In this document: piece by piece, positions 8,570 to 18,375 of the stretch
Numbering within the stretch: position 1 is the first letter of the stretch
How the letters are laid out: every line of letters begins with the position of its first letter
Source: Pandoraea sp.
Lineage (GTDB): Bacteria > Pseudomonadota > Gammaproteobacteria > Burkholderiales > Burkholderiaceae
Reading direction: 5' to 3'
NCBI GenBank assembly: GCA_031291335.1
Contig: JARLJF010000056.1
Location: 31,619 to 95,618, forward strand
Length of the DNA: 64,000 bases
Program-made: the position numbers and the translations under genes
The notes under the pieces: generated by a model
The model's database searches: none
The model's input: the letters and a program-made list of their open reading frames with translations, nothing else
What the model was told of the DNA's origin: nothing

Positions 8570-9625
8570 ATGAAGAAGTCTGGTTTATCACCCTGGCTAC
8601 TGGCCGCTGTCCGTGCGCTTGGCGCACGCGGTGCGGCAACGGTAGCCGCGGCTCGCCGCGATTGGCGTCGCCTGGCATGGCATGGCGGTCGTGTTGGACT
8701 GTATACGTCCAGCGCGGTCGGTCTGGTTGCCGTGGTCGGCACGCTGGCGTTGTGGGCCCGACCGACGTGGCGCGCCGATCTGGCGTCGCACGTGGGTCCG
8801 CTGCTCGAGGCAGCCACCGGTTCGGCCAATGCGGCCAGCCAGGGCGCCTATGGCGGCACGGTCGCACAGGGCACTCCGTCCGACCCGTCGATGATGGCGC
8901 AAGCGGCGCAACACGTGCCGTCGGCCGCTGTTCTCGCCGCTTATATTCCGAACCAGCGTGTGGCCGCCGATGCGCGTGCCACCAAGGCGCTGGACACACG
9001 CGAGCAAATCGCCGTGGCCGACTATCTGGCACGCCGCTATCGCGTGGCCGGTGACGTCACGGGCAACCTCGTGCGTGCAGCGTACTCGACGGGCAAGGAA
9101 GTCGGCCTCGATCCGCTGCTGCTGCTCGCCGTGATGGCCATCGAATCGGGTTTCAACCCGTATGCCGAAAGCACCGTCGGTGCGCAGGGCCTCATGCAGG
9201 TCATGTCGAAGGTGCATCAGGACAAGCTCGAGTATTTCGGCGGTCCCGAAGCTGCACTTCACCCCCTCGCCAACATCAAGGTTGGGGCGTTGATCCTGAA
9301 GGAATGCATCGCACGCGGCGGCTCGCTCGCCGGTGGTTTGCGTCTGTATGTCGGGTCGACCAGCACCGGTGACGGCGGTTACGGCGCCAAGGTGCTTGCC
9401 GAGCGCGATCGTCTGCGTGGTGTCACCATGGGACGCAAGATCTCGCCGAATGCGCCGCAAGCGCCGGTGATTGTCAGCTCGGCCAAGCCGGTGGCGAAGC
9501 CGGTCTCGGCGGGCAAGTCGGACGAATCGACCGAATCGGCGCCTGCGCCGGCCGCGTCGACATCGGCAGGTAAGGCAGCCGCGGTTGCCAAACCGCTCGA
9601 AGCGGACGACAGCACCGCTGCCTGA
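8570..9625 (+). CDS. Membrane-anchored lytic transglycosylase (SLT domain)
   Basis: Predicted peptidoglycan-cleaving enzyme of 351 residues. One membrane segment (about 43-64, SSAVGLVAVVGTLALWA) anchors it with the catalytic part in the periplasm. The SLT domain (about 165-290) has the family core LDPLLLLAVMAIESGFNP, where Glu192 is the expected catalytic acid, followed by GAQGLMQVM. The C-terminal 60 residues are Ala/Ser/Lys-rich and probably disordered. The ATG at 8570 has CCGGAG nine bases upstream. It is a single-gene unit between a long leader and a bidirectional terminator. The substrate specificity and partner cell-wall machinery are not evident. Confidence 0.88.
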   Translation: MKKSGLSPWLLAAVRALGARGAATVAAARRDWRRLAWHGGRVGLYTSSAVGLVAVVGTLALWARPTWRADLASHVGPLLEAATGSANAASQGAYGGTVAQGTPSDPSMMAQAAQHVPSAAVLAAYIPNQRVAADARATKALDTREQIAVADYLARRYRVAGDVTGNLVRAAYSTGKEVGLDPLLLLAVMAIESGFNPYAESTVGAQGLMQVMSKVHQDKLEYFGGPEAALHPLANIKVGALILKECIARGGSLAGGLRLYVGSTSTGDGGYGAKVLAERDRLRGVTMGRKISPNAPQAPVIVSSAKPVAKPVSAGKSDESTESAPAPAASTSAGKAAAVAKPLEADDSTAA

Positions 9626-9732
9626 ACGGCTCTCTACCTCGGATGATGCGCTACGGCCGGCGCATCGCCGTCGGGCAAATCATTATCGGCAAGCGCGATG
9701 CCTATCTATATAGAAGGATGACGCGAAGCCAA

Positions 9733-9768
9733 CAAAAAACCCATCGAAGCGATTCGATGGGTTTTTTG
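9733..9768. terminator. Bidirectional intrinsic terminator
   Basis: A 16-bp perfect stem (9733-9748 with 9753-9768, core ACCCATCGAA) has a four-base loop and A- and T-runs on both sides. It serves the lytic transglycosylase from the left and the aminotransferase from the right. Confidence 0.93.
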
Positions 9769-9829
9769 TTTTCCGGGGTGCGTCACGCCGGAGCAAAGGC
9801 ATTTCTCAACGAGGCGCTTCTCGGCGCCG

Positions 9830-11035
9830 TCAGCCTGCTGCAAATACCTTTCCGATGCGGTCCATTGCCTCGTGCAATTGCGCGAGCGACGTGGCATACG
9901 ACAAGCGGATGTATCGGCGCGGCTCGGCAAAGCCGAAGTCGAGTCCCGGCACCAGTACGACATCTGCCTGCTGAAGCAGCGATTGCGTGAGGTGATCGCT
10001 GTCGGCAGCGTGCGGATGCGATACGCCGGTGCAATCGGCATAGACATAAAACGCGCCGTCCGGCATCACCGGCACCTGGAAGCCAAGGCGTTCCAGTGCG
10101 GGGACGATATAGTCACGGCGCTCGCGGAACGCTTCCTTGCGGGATTCGTAGATCGCCAGGGTTTCCGGAAGGAAGCAGGCCGTTGCGGCATGCTGTGCCA
10201 CCGCAGACGGGCAGATGAACAGATTCTGCGCGAGCTTCTCGAACGTCGGCACCATCGACGGCGGCACAACCAGCCAGCCGAGGCGCCATCCCGTCATGTT
10301 GAAGTACTTCGAGAAGCTGCTCACGACCAGCACGTCGTCGCCGAAGGACAGCGCCGTCGTCGGCTTGCCATCGTAGGAGAGACCTTGGTAAATCTCATCG
10401 ACCAGCGTGAAGCCGCCGCGTGCGCGCACCGCCTTGACGATGCGCGACAGTTCTTCCGTCTCGATAGAGGTGCCGGTCGGATTCGACGGCGAGGCGAGCA
10501 AGACCCCCTTCGTCGCTGCTCCCCAGTGGGATTCAATGCGCTCGGCCGTGAGCTGGAAGCGCTCAGCTGGGCCCGACGGAATCAGTACCGGTTTGCCGTC
10601 GAACGTCGAGACGAAATGACGATTGCACGGATAGCACGGATCCGGCATCAGCACTTCGTCGCCCACACCGACAAGCGCCGCACAGGCCAGCACGAGTGCT
10701 GCGGACGCGCCAGCCGTCACGACAATGCGTGACGGATCGACATCCACACCGTAATAGCTGCGGTAGTAACCGGAGATGGCCTCGCGCAGGGCAGGGATGC
10801 CCATGGCACCCGTATATTGCGTGCGACCATCGCGCATGGCCTTCGCTGCCGCCTCGATCACCGCCTCGGGGGCCGTGAAATCCGGCTCGCCGATGCCCAT
10901 GTGGATCACGTGATGTCCCGCCTTTTCACGTAGCGCGGCCTGCTTGGCTAGCTCCATCACGTGGAACGGGGCAATGTCGTCGACACGTTGCGCCAGTTTG
11001 AATGCGGCGGGGGCGAGGTCGGGCGTGCGATCCAT
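9830..11035 (-). CDS. PLP-dependent class I/II aminotransferase
   Basis: Fold-type I aminotransferase of 401 residues. Lys243 in SSFSKYFNMTGWRLGW is the expected Schiff-base lysine; SNPTGT, DEIYQGLSYDG and the C-terminal RRYIRLSYA (substrate-carboxylate arginine) are also present. The N-terminal HMGIGEPDF is typical of the aspartate/alanine/methionine aminotransferase-like group, so the amino donor cannot be fixed. It lies downstream of nusB on the same strand with a 143-base gap; ribBA-ribH-nusB-aminotransferase is a conserved order in Burkholderiales. It ends at a strong bidirectional terminator. Confidence 0.88.
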   Translation of the reverse strand: MDRTPDLAPAAFKLAQRVDDIAPFHVMELAKQAALREKAGHHVIHMGIGEPDFTAPEAVIEAAAKAMRDGRTQYTGAMGIPALREAISGYYRSYYGVDVDPSRIVVTAGASAALVLACAALVGVGDEVLMPDPCYPCNRHFVSTFDGKPVLIPSGPAERFQLTAERIESHWGAATKGVLLASPSNPTGTSIETEELSRIVKAVRARGGFTLVDEIYQGLSYDGKPTTALSFGDDVLVVSSFSKYFNMTGWRLGWLVVPPSMVPTFEKLAQNLFICPSAVAQHAATACFLPETLAIYESRKEAFRERRDYIVPALERLGFQVPVMPDGAFYVYADCTGVSHPHAADSDHLTQSLLQQADVVLVPGLDFGFAEPRRYIRLSYATSLAQLHEAMDRIGKVFAAG

Positions 11036-11178
11036 GATGTCGGGGGGAGACAGGAACGAGTGGGTGAGGGGGCTGGCATTACTGGCTGGGCGGGCACTAC
11101 CGGGCAGGTGACTACCCCGGTCGGCCCATCCAGCGGCAGGAATCTCTAGGCCAGGGGCCTGAGATACCTTGCCAAGCG

Positions 11179-11631
11179 TCAGGCGCTTTTGCCGCGACCG
11201 CCGCTGCGATTTGCGGCGACTTCGTCCGGACGCACTTCTGCCGAGAACTTGTCGAGGACACCGTTCACGTAGCGGAAGCCTTCGACACCGCCAAACGTCT
11301 TGGCGAGTTCGACGGCCTCGTTGATGACCACGCGGTACGGAATGTCCAGGTGGTGAATCAGTTCATAGGCGCCAATGACGAGCACGCCGTGCTCGACCGG
11401 TGACAGTTCGGCAGCCGGGCGGTCCAGGTACGGCTGGAGTTGCTGCGACAAGGCGTCTGCTTCCCGGATGCTGCCGTGCAGCAGCGAGTCCAGGTGAGCA
11501 CGGTCAGCCTTGTCGTAGCCGGGGGTGGTGCGCAGGTGCGCGTCGATCTCACCCGCGTGGTCGCGCGAGAGCAGCCATTGATACAAACCTTGCAACGCAA
11601 ATTCGCGCGCGCGGCGGCGAGCACTCTTCAT
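11179..11631 (-). CDS. nusB: Transcription antitermination factor NusB
   Basis: All-helical RNA-binding protein of 150 residues that joins NusE (ribosomal protein S10) at boxA sequences for rRNA antitermination. [16 protein letters not shown] at the N-terminus, and [35 protein letters not shown] near the C-terminus, are diagnostic. Its ATG overlaps the ribH stop (TAATG), so the two are translationally coupled, as in many proteobacteria. The last twenty residues are a basic, Gly/Ser-rich tail. Confidence 0.97.
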   Translation of the reverse strand: MKSARRRAREFALQGLYQWLLSRDHAGEIDAHLRTTPGYDKADRAHLDSLLHGSIREADALSQQLQPYLDRPAAELSPVEHGVLVIGAYELIHHLDIPYRVVINEAVELAKTFGGVEGFRYVNGVLDKFSAEVRPDEVAANRSGGRGKSA

Positions 11632-12149
11632 TACCGATCTTCCTCTTCTTCGTCTTCGTCTTCATCCGATCCGTCTTCGTCGCCACTGAGCATGTCGATG
11701 GCTTCGAGCAGATTGGCCATTTCCACCGCCACGCGGGCTGCATCGCGGCCCTTTTCGGCGGCGCGCGCTTCGGCTTGTTCGTCGTTTTCGGTCGTGAGCA
11801 CCGCGTTAGCGATGGGAATACCGAAATCGAGACCGATACGCGAAATACCGGCACCGCTTTCGTTCGAGACCAGCTCAAAGTGATACGTCTCGCCGCGGAT
11901 GACCGCGCCGAGCGCGATGAGCGCGTCGAACTGGCCGCTCTCGGCCATCTTTTGCAATGCCAGCGGAATTTCCAGTGCGCCGGGCACCGTCACGAGCAGC
12001 ACGTCTTCGCCGTCGACGCCAAGGCGGTCGAGTTCAGCCACAGCGGCAGCGCGCAATGCGGTACAAACGGCGTCGTTGAATCGTGCTTGCACGATGCCCA
12101 CGCGCAGGCCTTCACCGTCGAGTTCCGGCTGGTATTGTCCGATGTCCAT
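11631..12149 (-). CDS. ribH: 6,7-dimethyl-8-ribityllumazine synthase
   Basis: Penultimate step of riboflavin synthesis: condenses the ribityl-aminouracil with dihydroxybutanone phosphate. Key segments are [26 protein letters not shown] (with the catalytic His) and [13 protein letters not shown]. The protein is 172 residues with an unusual, very acidic tail of about eighteen residues beginning [10 protein letters not shown], encoded by a GAA/GAC-rich stretch; the enzyme core ends before it. It sits between ribBA and nusB. Confidence 0.97.
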   Translation of the reverse strand: MDIGQYQPELDGEGLRVGIVQARFNDAVCTALRAAAVAELDRLGVDGEDVLLVTVPGALEIPLALQKMAESGQFDALIALGAVIRGETYHFELVSNESGAGISRIGLDFGIPIANAVLTTENDEQAEARAAEKGRDAARVAVEMANLLEAIDMLSGDEDGSDEDEDEEEEDR

Positions 12150-12277
12150 AATGGGCTTCCTCTAAAAAAGTACCGTCCAGGCGGTGCGACCAACGTTGTG
12201 CCGGCACGCCCAAGACAGGCAATGCTCGGCAAGATGATCCCCCGCCGTTTGCCGACAGGGAATCGGTACAAAAAGAC

Positions 12278-13399
12278 TCAGGCGGCTTCGGCGCCAGGCA
12301 TCGGTTGGAAACCGGTGACCTCGAGGCCATAACCGGCCATGTTGGGGATCTTGCGCGGGCTCGAGAGCACTCGCATTTTACCGACACCCAGCTCGCGCAG
12401 GATCTGCGCGCCAACGCCGTGCGTACGGAAGTCGACCGGGCGGCGCTTGGCGCGCGCGGCCTTCTCGGATTCATCGAGCGCTTCGAACTGGCCGAACAGG
12501 TGGTCCGGCGTTTCCACGCAATTGAGCAGCACGACCACGCCCTTGCCGGCTTCGGCAATCGCTTGCATCGCGCTGGCAAGCGTCCAGGAGTGAGTCGATA
12601 CACCCGTCTCGAGCAGGTCGAGCACCGAAAGCGGTTCGTGCACACGCACGAGTGTCTCGTCGGCCGGGCTCGGTACGCCGCGCACCAGTGCCAGATGCGG
12701 ATTGCCGCTCGGCTTGTCCCGGTACAGCGTTGCCTGGAATGTGCCCCACGCGGTTTGCATTTCGCGCGTTGCGACCGTCTCGATCATCGATTCGGTGCGG
12801 CTGCGGTAGTGAATCAGATCGACGATCGTGCCGATCTTGATGTTGTGCTGCTCGGCGAACTCAAGCAACTGCGGCAGGCGGGCCATCGTGCCGTCGTCGT
12901 TCATGATCTCGCAGATCACGGCAGCGGGCGTGAGGCCGGCCATCGCCGTCAGGTCGCAACCGGCTTCCGTGTGACCTGCGCGCACCAGCACACCGCCGGG
13001 CTGCGCCATGATCGGGAACACATGGCCCGGCTGAACGATATCTTCGGGACGCGCTTCGCGCGCAATGGCCGTCTTGACCGTATGCGCGCGATCTGCCGCC
13101 GAAATGCCCGTGGTGACGCCCTCGGCCGCTTCGATCGACAGCGTGAATGCGGTGCCGTACTGCGTGCCGTTGCGATACGTCATCAGCGGCAGGTTGAGCT
13201 GCTTGCAGCGCGCTTGCGTGAGCGTGAGGCAAATCAGCCCGCGCCCGTACTTCGCCATGAAGTTGATGGCTTCGGGCGTCGCGAACTCGGCCGCCATGAC
13301 CAGATCGCCCTCGTTTTCACGATCTTCCTCGTCGACGAGGACAACCATGCGGCCGGCCTTCAGCTCGGCAATGATTTCTTCTGTAGTGGCCAACGGCAT
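12278..13399 (-). CDS. ribBA: Bifunctional RibBA: dihydroxybutanone-phosphate synthase / GTP cyclohydrolase II-like
   Basis: 373 residues with two domains. The N-terminal RibB half (about 1-205) has VDEEDRENEGDLVMAAE and, later, GHTEAGCDLTAMAG, the catalytic signatures converting ribulose 5-phosphate to dihydroxybutanone phosphate. The C-terminal half (about 210-373) is RibA-like, but its zinc-binding cysteine cluster (normally GDVFGSxRCDCGxQL) is not visible: the equivalent region reads ASAMQAIAEAGKGVVVLLN directly after HSWTLASAMQ. GTP cyclohydrolase activity is therefore doubtful, and another RibA is probably elsewhere. The ATG at 13399 was chosen; a TTG three codons upstream is possible. 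A TAGAAT-like -10 lies about 45 bases upstream. Confidence 0.92.
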   Translation of the reverse strand: MPLATTEEIIAELKAGRMVVLVDEEDRENEGDLVMAAEFATPEAINFMAKYGRGLICLTLTQARCKQLNLPLMTYRNGTQYGTAFTLSIEAAEGVTTGISAADRAHTVKTAIAREARPEDIVQPGHVFPIMAQPGGVLVRAGHTEAGCDLTAMAGLTPAAVICEIMNDDGTMARLPQLLEFAEQHNIKIGTIVDLIHYRSRTESMIETVATREMQTAWGTFQATLYRDKPSGNPHLALVRGVPSPADETLVRVHEPLSVLDLLETGVSTHSWTLASAMQAIAEAGKGVVVLLNCVETPDHLFGQFEALDESEKAARAKRRPVDFRTHGVGAQILRELGVGKMRVLSSPRKIPNMAGYGLEVTGFQPMPGAEAA

Positions 13400-13604
13400 A
13401 GCGGACAACGCGGGGGCTGAATTTGGAAAGGCTCTATTCTACGCCAAGCCGGTGCACGGCTGCGCCCGAATCTCACCCTGCGTGCCCCGGAAAATCGGCC
13501 GACACGAACAATTCAGGCAACGTCCGAATCGGATTTCGGAAGAATCGCCTCAAGGCGTCGGCGGCCTGCCCGCTGGCGGTCAGCCAATGCTTAATACAAA
13601 GGTG

Positions 13605-13633
13605 TTGACCTTAGTGATGGAGGTCCCTATAGT
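13605..13633 (+). promoter_or_regulatory. Promoter and possible operator of the ArsR-type gene
   Basis: TTGACC, exactly 17 bases, TATAGT. The expected start point falls on or next to the ATG at 13641, so the mRNA would be leaderless. AAGGTGTTGACCTT, a palindrome with five-base arms, overlaps the -35 box and is a plausible autoregulatory site. Confidence 0.7.
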
Positions 13634-13640
13634 TAGGCGC

Positions 13641-13973
13641 ATGACTAACCAATCCATCCCTCTCGACCGGATCTTTCAGGCGCTTTCCGACCCCACGCGA
13701 CGTGCGGTAGTCGAGCGTCTCACGCTTGGCCCCGCCTCGGTGAGTGAGCTGGCGCGTCCGTTCTCGATGGCGTTGCCTTCGTTTTCGCAGCATTTGAACG
13801 TGCTGGAGGAGAGCGGTCTGGTCATCTCGCGCAAAAGCGGGCGTGTGCGCACTTACGCACTGGAAACCGAGACGCTGGCCGGTGCGCAGGATTGGCTCCA
13901 GTTGCAGCGCGACAAGTGGACGCGTCGTCTGGATCAACTCGATAACTATCTGCTGCAGATGAAGGAGACTTGA
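13641..13973 (+). CDS. ArsR-family winged-helix transcriptional regulator
   Basis: Small DNA-binding repressor-type protein of 110 residues. The segment [27 protein letters not shown], then [20 protein letters not shown], is the ArsR/HTH_20 winged helix. No cysteine metal site is visible, so it is not a metal sensor; this subgroup commonly pairs with an AHSA1/SRPBCC protein, as here. The frame is open far upstream, but the promoter at 13605-13633 would place transcription start at the ATG. The downstream SRPBCC gene begins two bases after the stop, with AAGGAG inside the end of this gene, so the pair form an operon. Confidence 0.88.
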   Translation: MTNQSIPLDRIFQALSDPTRRAVVERLTLGPASVSELARPFSMALPSFSQHLNVLEESGLVISRKSGRVRTYALETETLAGAQDWLQLQRDKWTRRLDQLDNYLLQMKET

Positions 13974-13975
13974 AC

Positions 13976-14473
13976 ATGAGCCGCGCCAATCTTTTCTCTG
14001 TCGACCCGAAGCTGGACCTGGTGCTGGAACGTTACGTCGACGTGCCGTGCGAGCGTGTCTGGGCGGCATGGACGCAGCCGGAGCACGTCAAGAAGTGGTT
14101 TACGCCGGCGCCGTGGCAGACCGTGGAATGCGAGATCGACCTGCGTCCGGGGGGACTGTTCCACACTGTCATGCGCTCGCCCGAGGGGCAGCGGTTTCCC
14201 AATATCGGGTGCTATCTGGAGGTCGTAGAGAACTCGCGGCTGGTGTGGACGAATGCGGTACTGCCGGGCTTCCGTCCCGCCGCCGCACCCGTGGCGGAGC
14301 ACGGGGGCTTCCACTTCACGGCGGCCGTGTTGATGGAGACGCAAGGCAAAGGCACTCGCTACACGGCGATTGCCATGCATGGCGATGAAACCACGCGCGC
14401 GCAGCACGAGGCCATGGGCTTCCACGACGGTTGGGGCAAGGCGCTCGATCAGTTGGTCGAACTGATGAAGTGA
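13976..14473 (+). CDS. SRPBCC (AHSA1-type) domain protein
   Basis: A 165-residue single-domain START/AHSA1 fold protein predicted to bind a small hydrophobic ligand in the cytoplasm. [25 protein letters not shown] at the start, [12 protein letters not shown] in the middle and [17 protein letters not shown] at the end are typical. The ligand is unknown. It is co-transcribed with the ArsR regulator immediately upstream, and an intrinsic terminator follows 45 bases after the stop. Confidence 0.88.
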   Translation: MSRANLFSVDPKLDLVLERYVDVPCERVWAAWTQPEHVKKWFTPAPWQTVECEIDLRPGGLFHTVMRSPEGQRFPNIGCYLEVVENSRLVWTNAVLPGFRPAAAPVAEHGGFHFTAAVLMETQGKGTRYTAIAMHGDETTRAQHEAMGFHDGWGKALDQLVELMK

Positions 14474-14517
14474 CGTGCAGGCGGTGGCGGAAGGCGCTAA
14501 ATCTTCGCCACACCACG

Positions 14518-14554
14518 AAAAAAGGGGACGTGCGCGAAGGCCCGTCCCCTTTTT
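14518..14554. terminator. Bidirectional intrinsic terminator
   Basis: GGGGACG / CGTCCCC stem bracketed by an A-run and a T-run. It serves the ArsR/SRPBCC operon and, on the other strand, the end of the liv operon. Confidence 0.9.
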
Positions 14555-14599
14555 ACGTTTGACGTCGATCTGCGCAGTCCTGCACCGCAGACCGTGACA

Positions 14600-15301
14600 T
14601 CAGGCCCCGAGATAAGCGCGCTTGATGTCGTCGTTCACAAGCAGGTTGGCCGCGGAGTCGGCGAGCACGACGCGACCGGTCTCAAGCACATAGCCACGAT
14701 CGGCCACATGCAGGGCCTTGTTCGCGTTCTGCTCCACCAGAAACACCGTGACGCCTTCTTCGCGGATCGCTCGAATGATGTCGAAGATCTGCGCGATCAC
14801 GAGGGGTGCCAGACCGAGCGTCGGTTCGTCGAGCAGCAGCAGGCGCGGACGGCTCATCAGCGCGCGCCCGATTGCCAGCATCTGCTGTTCGCCGCCCGAC
14901 ATCGTGCCCGCGCGCTGCTTGCCGCGCTGCGCGAGTCTCGGGAACAACTTGAAGACGTGGTCCATGCCGGCCTCGATCTCGTCCTTGGACGCGAAGAAGC
15001 CGCCCATCTTCAGGTTCTCGATCACGGTCAGACTCGGAAACACGCGGCGGCCTTCCGGCGAAATCGCCAGCCCCATGCGCATGATTTCGTGGGTGGGACG
15101 GGCAGTGATGTCATTGCCTTCGAACATCACACGTCCGCTCGATGCACGAGGCGTGCCGCACACCGTCATCATCAGCGTGGTCTTGCCTGCGCCATTACTG
15201 CCGATGAGCGTAACGATCTCGCCCTTGTTCACTTCGATCGACACGCCGGAGAGCGCCTCGACGGCCCCATAGTGGGTATGGATCTGTTCCAGCTTGAGCA
15301 T
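14600..15301 (-). CDS. livF: Branched-chain amino-acid ABC transporter ATPase LivF
   Basis: 233-residue ATP-binding subunit that drives import through the LivHM channel. Walker A is GSNGAGKTT, the ABC signature is MSGGEQQML, and Walker B is LLLLDEPTLGLAP. The short length without the extra C-terminal helix matches LivF rather than LivG. It is the last gene of livJHMGF; its ATG overlaps the livG stop by one base. Confidence 0.95.
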   Translation of the reverse strand: MLKLEQIHTHYGAVEALSGVSIEVNKGEIVTLIGSNGAGKTTLMMTVCGTPRASSGRVMFEGNDITARPTHEIMRMGLAISPEGRRVFPSLTVIENLKMGGFFASKDEIEAGMDHVFKLFPRLAQRGKQRAGTMSGGEQQMLAIGRALMSRPRLLLLDEPTLGLAPLVIAQIFDIIRAIREEGVTVFLVEQNANKALHVADRGYVLETGRVVLADSAANLLVNDDIKRAYLGA

Positions 15302-16068
15302 TATTCTTCCCCGAGGTAGGCCTTGATGACGCGCGGGTCGTTGCGCACCTCGTCGGGCTTGCCGGTCATGATCGGCTTGCCGTGTTCCATCACGAGAATC
15401 CGGTCCGAGACGCCCATCACCAGACTCATGTCGTGCTCGATGAGCAGCACCGAGATACCGAACTCATGACGCAGATTGTCGACGAGTTGCTGCAACTCGA
15501 CCTTTTCCTGCGGGTTCAGACCGGCGGCGGGTTCGTCGAGCATGAGCAGACGCGGTTCGGTGATCATGCAGCGCGCGATTTCAAGGCGTCGCTGATGGCC
15601 ATACGACAGCGTGCCCGCCTCGCGGTTGGCAACGGCCGTCAGGCCCAGGCGATCGAGCCATGACTTGGCGCGTTCGAGCGCCGTGCGCTCGGATCGACGA
15701 AACGCCCCCGTCGAGAACAGGCCTTGCAGAAAGCCGCTGTGTACACGCATGTGTTGCGCGACAAGCAGGTTCTCCACGACCGTCAACTGACGGAACAGGC
15801 GAATGTTCTGGAACGTGCGGACGAGGCCACGACGCGCCACCATGTGGCTCGGCAGGCCGGTGATGTTATCGCCGTCGAGCACGATCGAACCGCCCGTCGG
15901 GCGATAGAACCCGCCAACGCAATTGAAGACGGTCGTCTTGCCTGCGCCGTTCGGGCCGATGATCGCGAAGATCTCGTTCTTGCGGACGTCGAATTCCACG
16001 CCGTCGACAGCGAGCAGACCGCCGAAGCGCATCTGCAGGCCGGAGAGTTTCAACAGTTCTGCGCTCAT
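15301..16068 (-). CDS. livG: Branched-chain amino-acid ABC transporter ATPase LivG
   Basis: 255-residue ATP-binding subunit. Walker [10 protein letters not shown], signature LSYGHQRRL (the Tyr variant usual in LivG), Walker [14 protein letters not shown], and the C-terminal [15 protein letters not shown]. The frame is open much further upstream, but [17 protein letters not shown] is the family start and overlaps the livM stop by four bases (ATGA), giving translational coupling. Confidence 0.95.
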   Translation of the reverse strand: MSAELLKLSGLQMRFGGLLAVDGVEFDVRKNEIFAIIGPNGAGKTTVFNCVGGFYRPTGGSIVLDGDNITGLPSHMVARRGLVRTFQNIRLFRQLTVVENLLVAQHMRVHSGFLQGLFSTGAFRRSERTALERAKSWLDRLGLTAVANREAGTLSYGHQRRLEIARCMITEPRLLMLDEPAAGLNPQEKVELQQLVDNLRHEFGISVLLIEHDMSLVMGVSDRILVMEHGKPIMTGKPDEVRNDPRVIKAYLGEE

Positions 16069-17339
16069 TGCGGCAACTCCACATGCGGGCGGGTGGCGGG
16101 CAACAGACCCTGCGGACGCCACATCATCATCAGCACCATCACCAGACCGAAAATCAGCATGCGGTATTCCGCAAAGTCGCGCGCGACTTCCGGCAGGATC
16201 GTGAGCAGGATGGCCGCGAGAATCACGCCGATCTGCGAGCCCATGCCACCGAGCACCACTACGGCGAGGATCAGTGCCGACTCGATGAACGTGAACGATT
16301 CGGGCGTGACCAGTCCCTGACGCGCGGCGAAGAACGCACCGGCAAGACCGGCGAACGACGCCCCCAGCGTGAACGCCGAGAGCTTGATGCGTGTCGGGTT
16401 CAGGCCGAGCGAGCGGCATGCGATTTCGTCTTCACGCAGCGCTTCCCATGCGCGGCCGATCGGCATGCGGATCAGGCGGCTCGTGACAAACAGCGTGAAG
16501 CCGACGAGCGCAAACGCGAGCAGGTAGAGGAAGATCACCATGTGCGCGCCGCTGTACGGCAGACCGATCAACTCATGGAACGTCTTCGCCCCTTCGACAC
16601 TCGCCGAACGCGCCATTTCGAAGCCGAACACGCTGGGCTTCGGAATGCCCGACACGCCGTCCGGACCGCCGGTGATGCTCGTCAGGTTGTTCAGCAACAG
16701 ACGAATGATTTCACCGAAGCCCAGCGTCACGATGGCGAGATAGTCGCCACGCAGACGCAGCACCGGGAAGCCGAGCAGGAAGCCGAACGTCGCCGACATG
16801 AGGGCGGCGAGCGGCAGGCATTCCCAGAACGTCAGGCCGAAGTACTGGTTGAGCAGGGCATACGTGTAACCGCCGACGGCATAGAAGCCGACGTAGCCCA
16901 GATCGAGCAGGCCGGCAAAGCCCACGACGATGTTCAGACCGAGACCGAGCACGCAGTAGATGAGGGCGAGCGTGGCCACGTCCACCGCGCCGCGCGAGCC
17001 GACGAACGGCCACACGAGCCCGACGGCGAGCAGCACCCACATCGCCGTCAACTGCTGACGACGCCCCATGGCGGGCATGGCCGGCAGCTTCACCGCACGC
17101 TTGGAGCGCAGCAGCAGTGGCTTGAACAACTGGAACACGAAGACGATGGCTGCGGCGATCCAGACCGGACGCCAGTGCTGCTCGAGCACTACCTGATAGC
17201 CTTCGAGTTTCAGTTGCAGGCCCAGAATGGGGGCCGTGAGAACGATCGTCACGAGCGCGGCGATGACCGCACCCTTGAGCGTGTCGCCTGCCGGCGCGCG
17301 GTTGGCGGCGCCGGTCTTGAGAGTGAGTTGTTGTGTCAT
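16065..17339 (-). CDS. livM: Branched-chain amino-acid ABC transporter permease LivM
   Basis: 424-residue inner-membrane permease with an N-terminal extension of two membrane segments before the LivM core. [32 protein letters not shown] and the EAA-like [20 protein letters not shown] are hallmark stretches. It forms the channel with LivH. The start has a GAGG site upstream and lies eight bases after the livH stop. Confidence 0.95.
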   Translation of the reverse strand: MTQQLTLKTGAANRAPAGDTLKGAVIAALVTIVLTAPILGLQLKLEGYQVVLEQHWRPVWIAAAIVFVFQLFKPLLLRSKRAVKLPAMPAMGRRQQLTAMWVLLAVGLVWPFVGSRGAVDVATLALIYCVLGLGLNIVVGFAGLLDLGYVGFYAVGGYTYALLNQYFGLTFWECLPLAALMSATFGFLLGFPVLRLRGDYLAIVTLGFGEIIRLLLNNLTSITGGPDGVSGIPKPSVFGFEMARSASVEGAKTFHELIGLPYSGAHMVIFLYLLAFALVGFTLFVTSRLIRMPIGRAWEALREDEIACRSLGLNPTRIKLSAFTLGASFAGLAGAFFAARQGLVTPESFTFIESALILAVVVLGGMGSQIGVILAAILLTILPEVARDFAEYRMLIFGLVMVLMMMWRPQGLLPATRPHVELPQ

Positions 17340-17347
17340 GGTCGACC

Positions 17348-18271
<924 letters not shown>

Positions 18272-18313
18272 GCGGGAAGCCTCGCGACGAGCGGGGGCCG
18301 AGCGCGAATGCGC

Positions 18314-18339
18314 GCCGCCCGCCGGAATCGGCGGGCGGC
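18314..18339 (-). terminator. Hairpin between livJ and livH
   Basis: An 11-bp perfect stem (GCCGCCCGCCG / CGGCGGGCGGC) with a GAAT loop lies in the 104-base gap after livJ. There is no T-run, so it is more likely a partial attenuator or an mRNA 3'-end stabiliser that raises binding-protein output than a full terminator. Confidence 0.7.
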
Positions 18340-18375
18340 AGGGGGTGATTCGCTGGCCAGTAAAGCGTCAGGAAA

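Noticed and set aside
13409..13520. FMN riboswitch (RFN element) upstream of ribBA
   Set aside because: The minus strand has a stretch resembling the RFN opening (GGGGCACGCAGGGTGAGATTC), but the second conserved half is missing and the likely promoter lies downstream of it, so it would not be in the leader.
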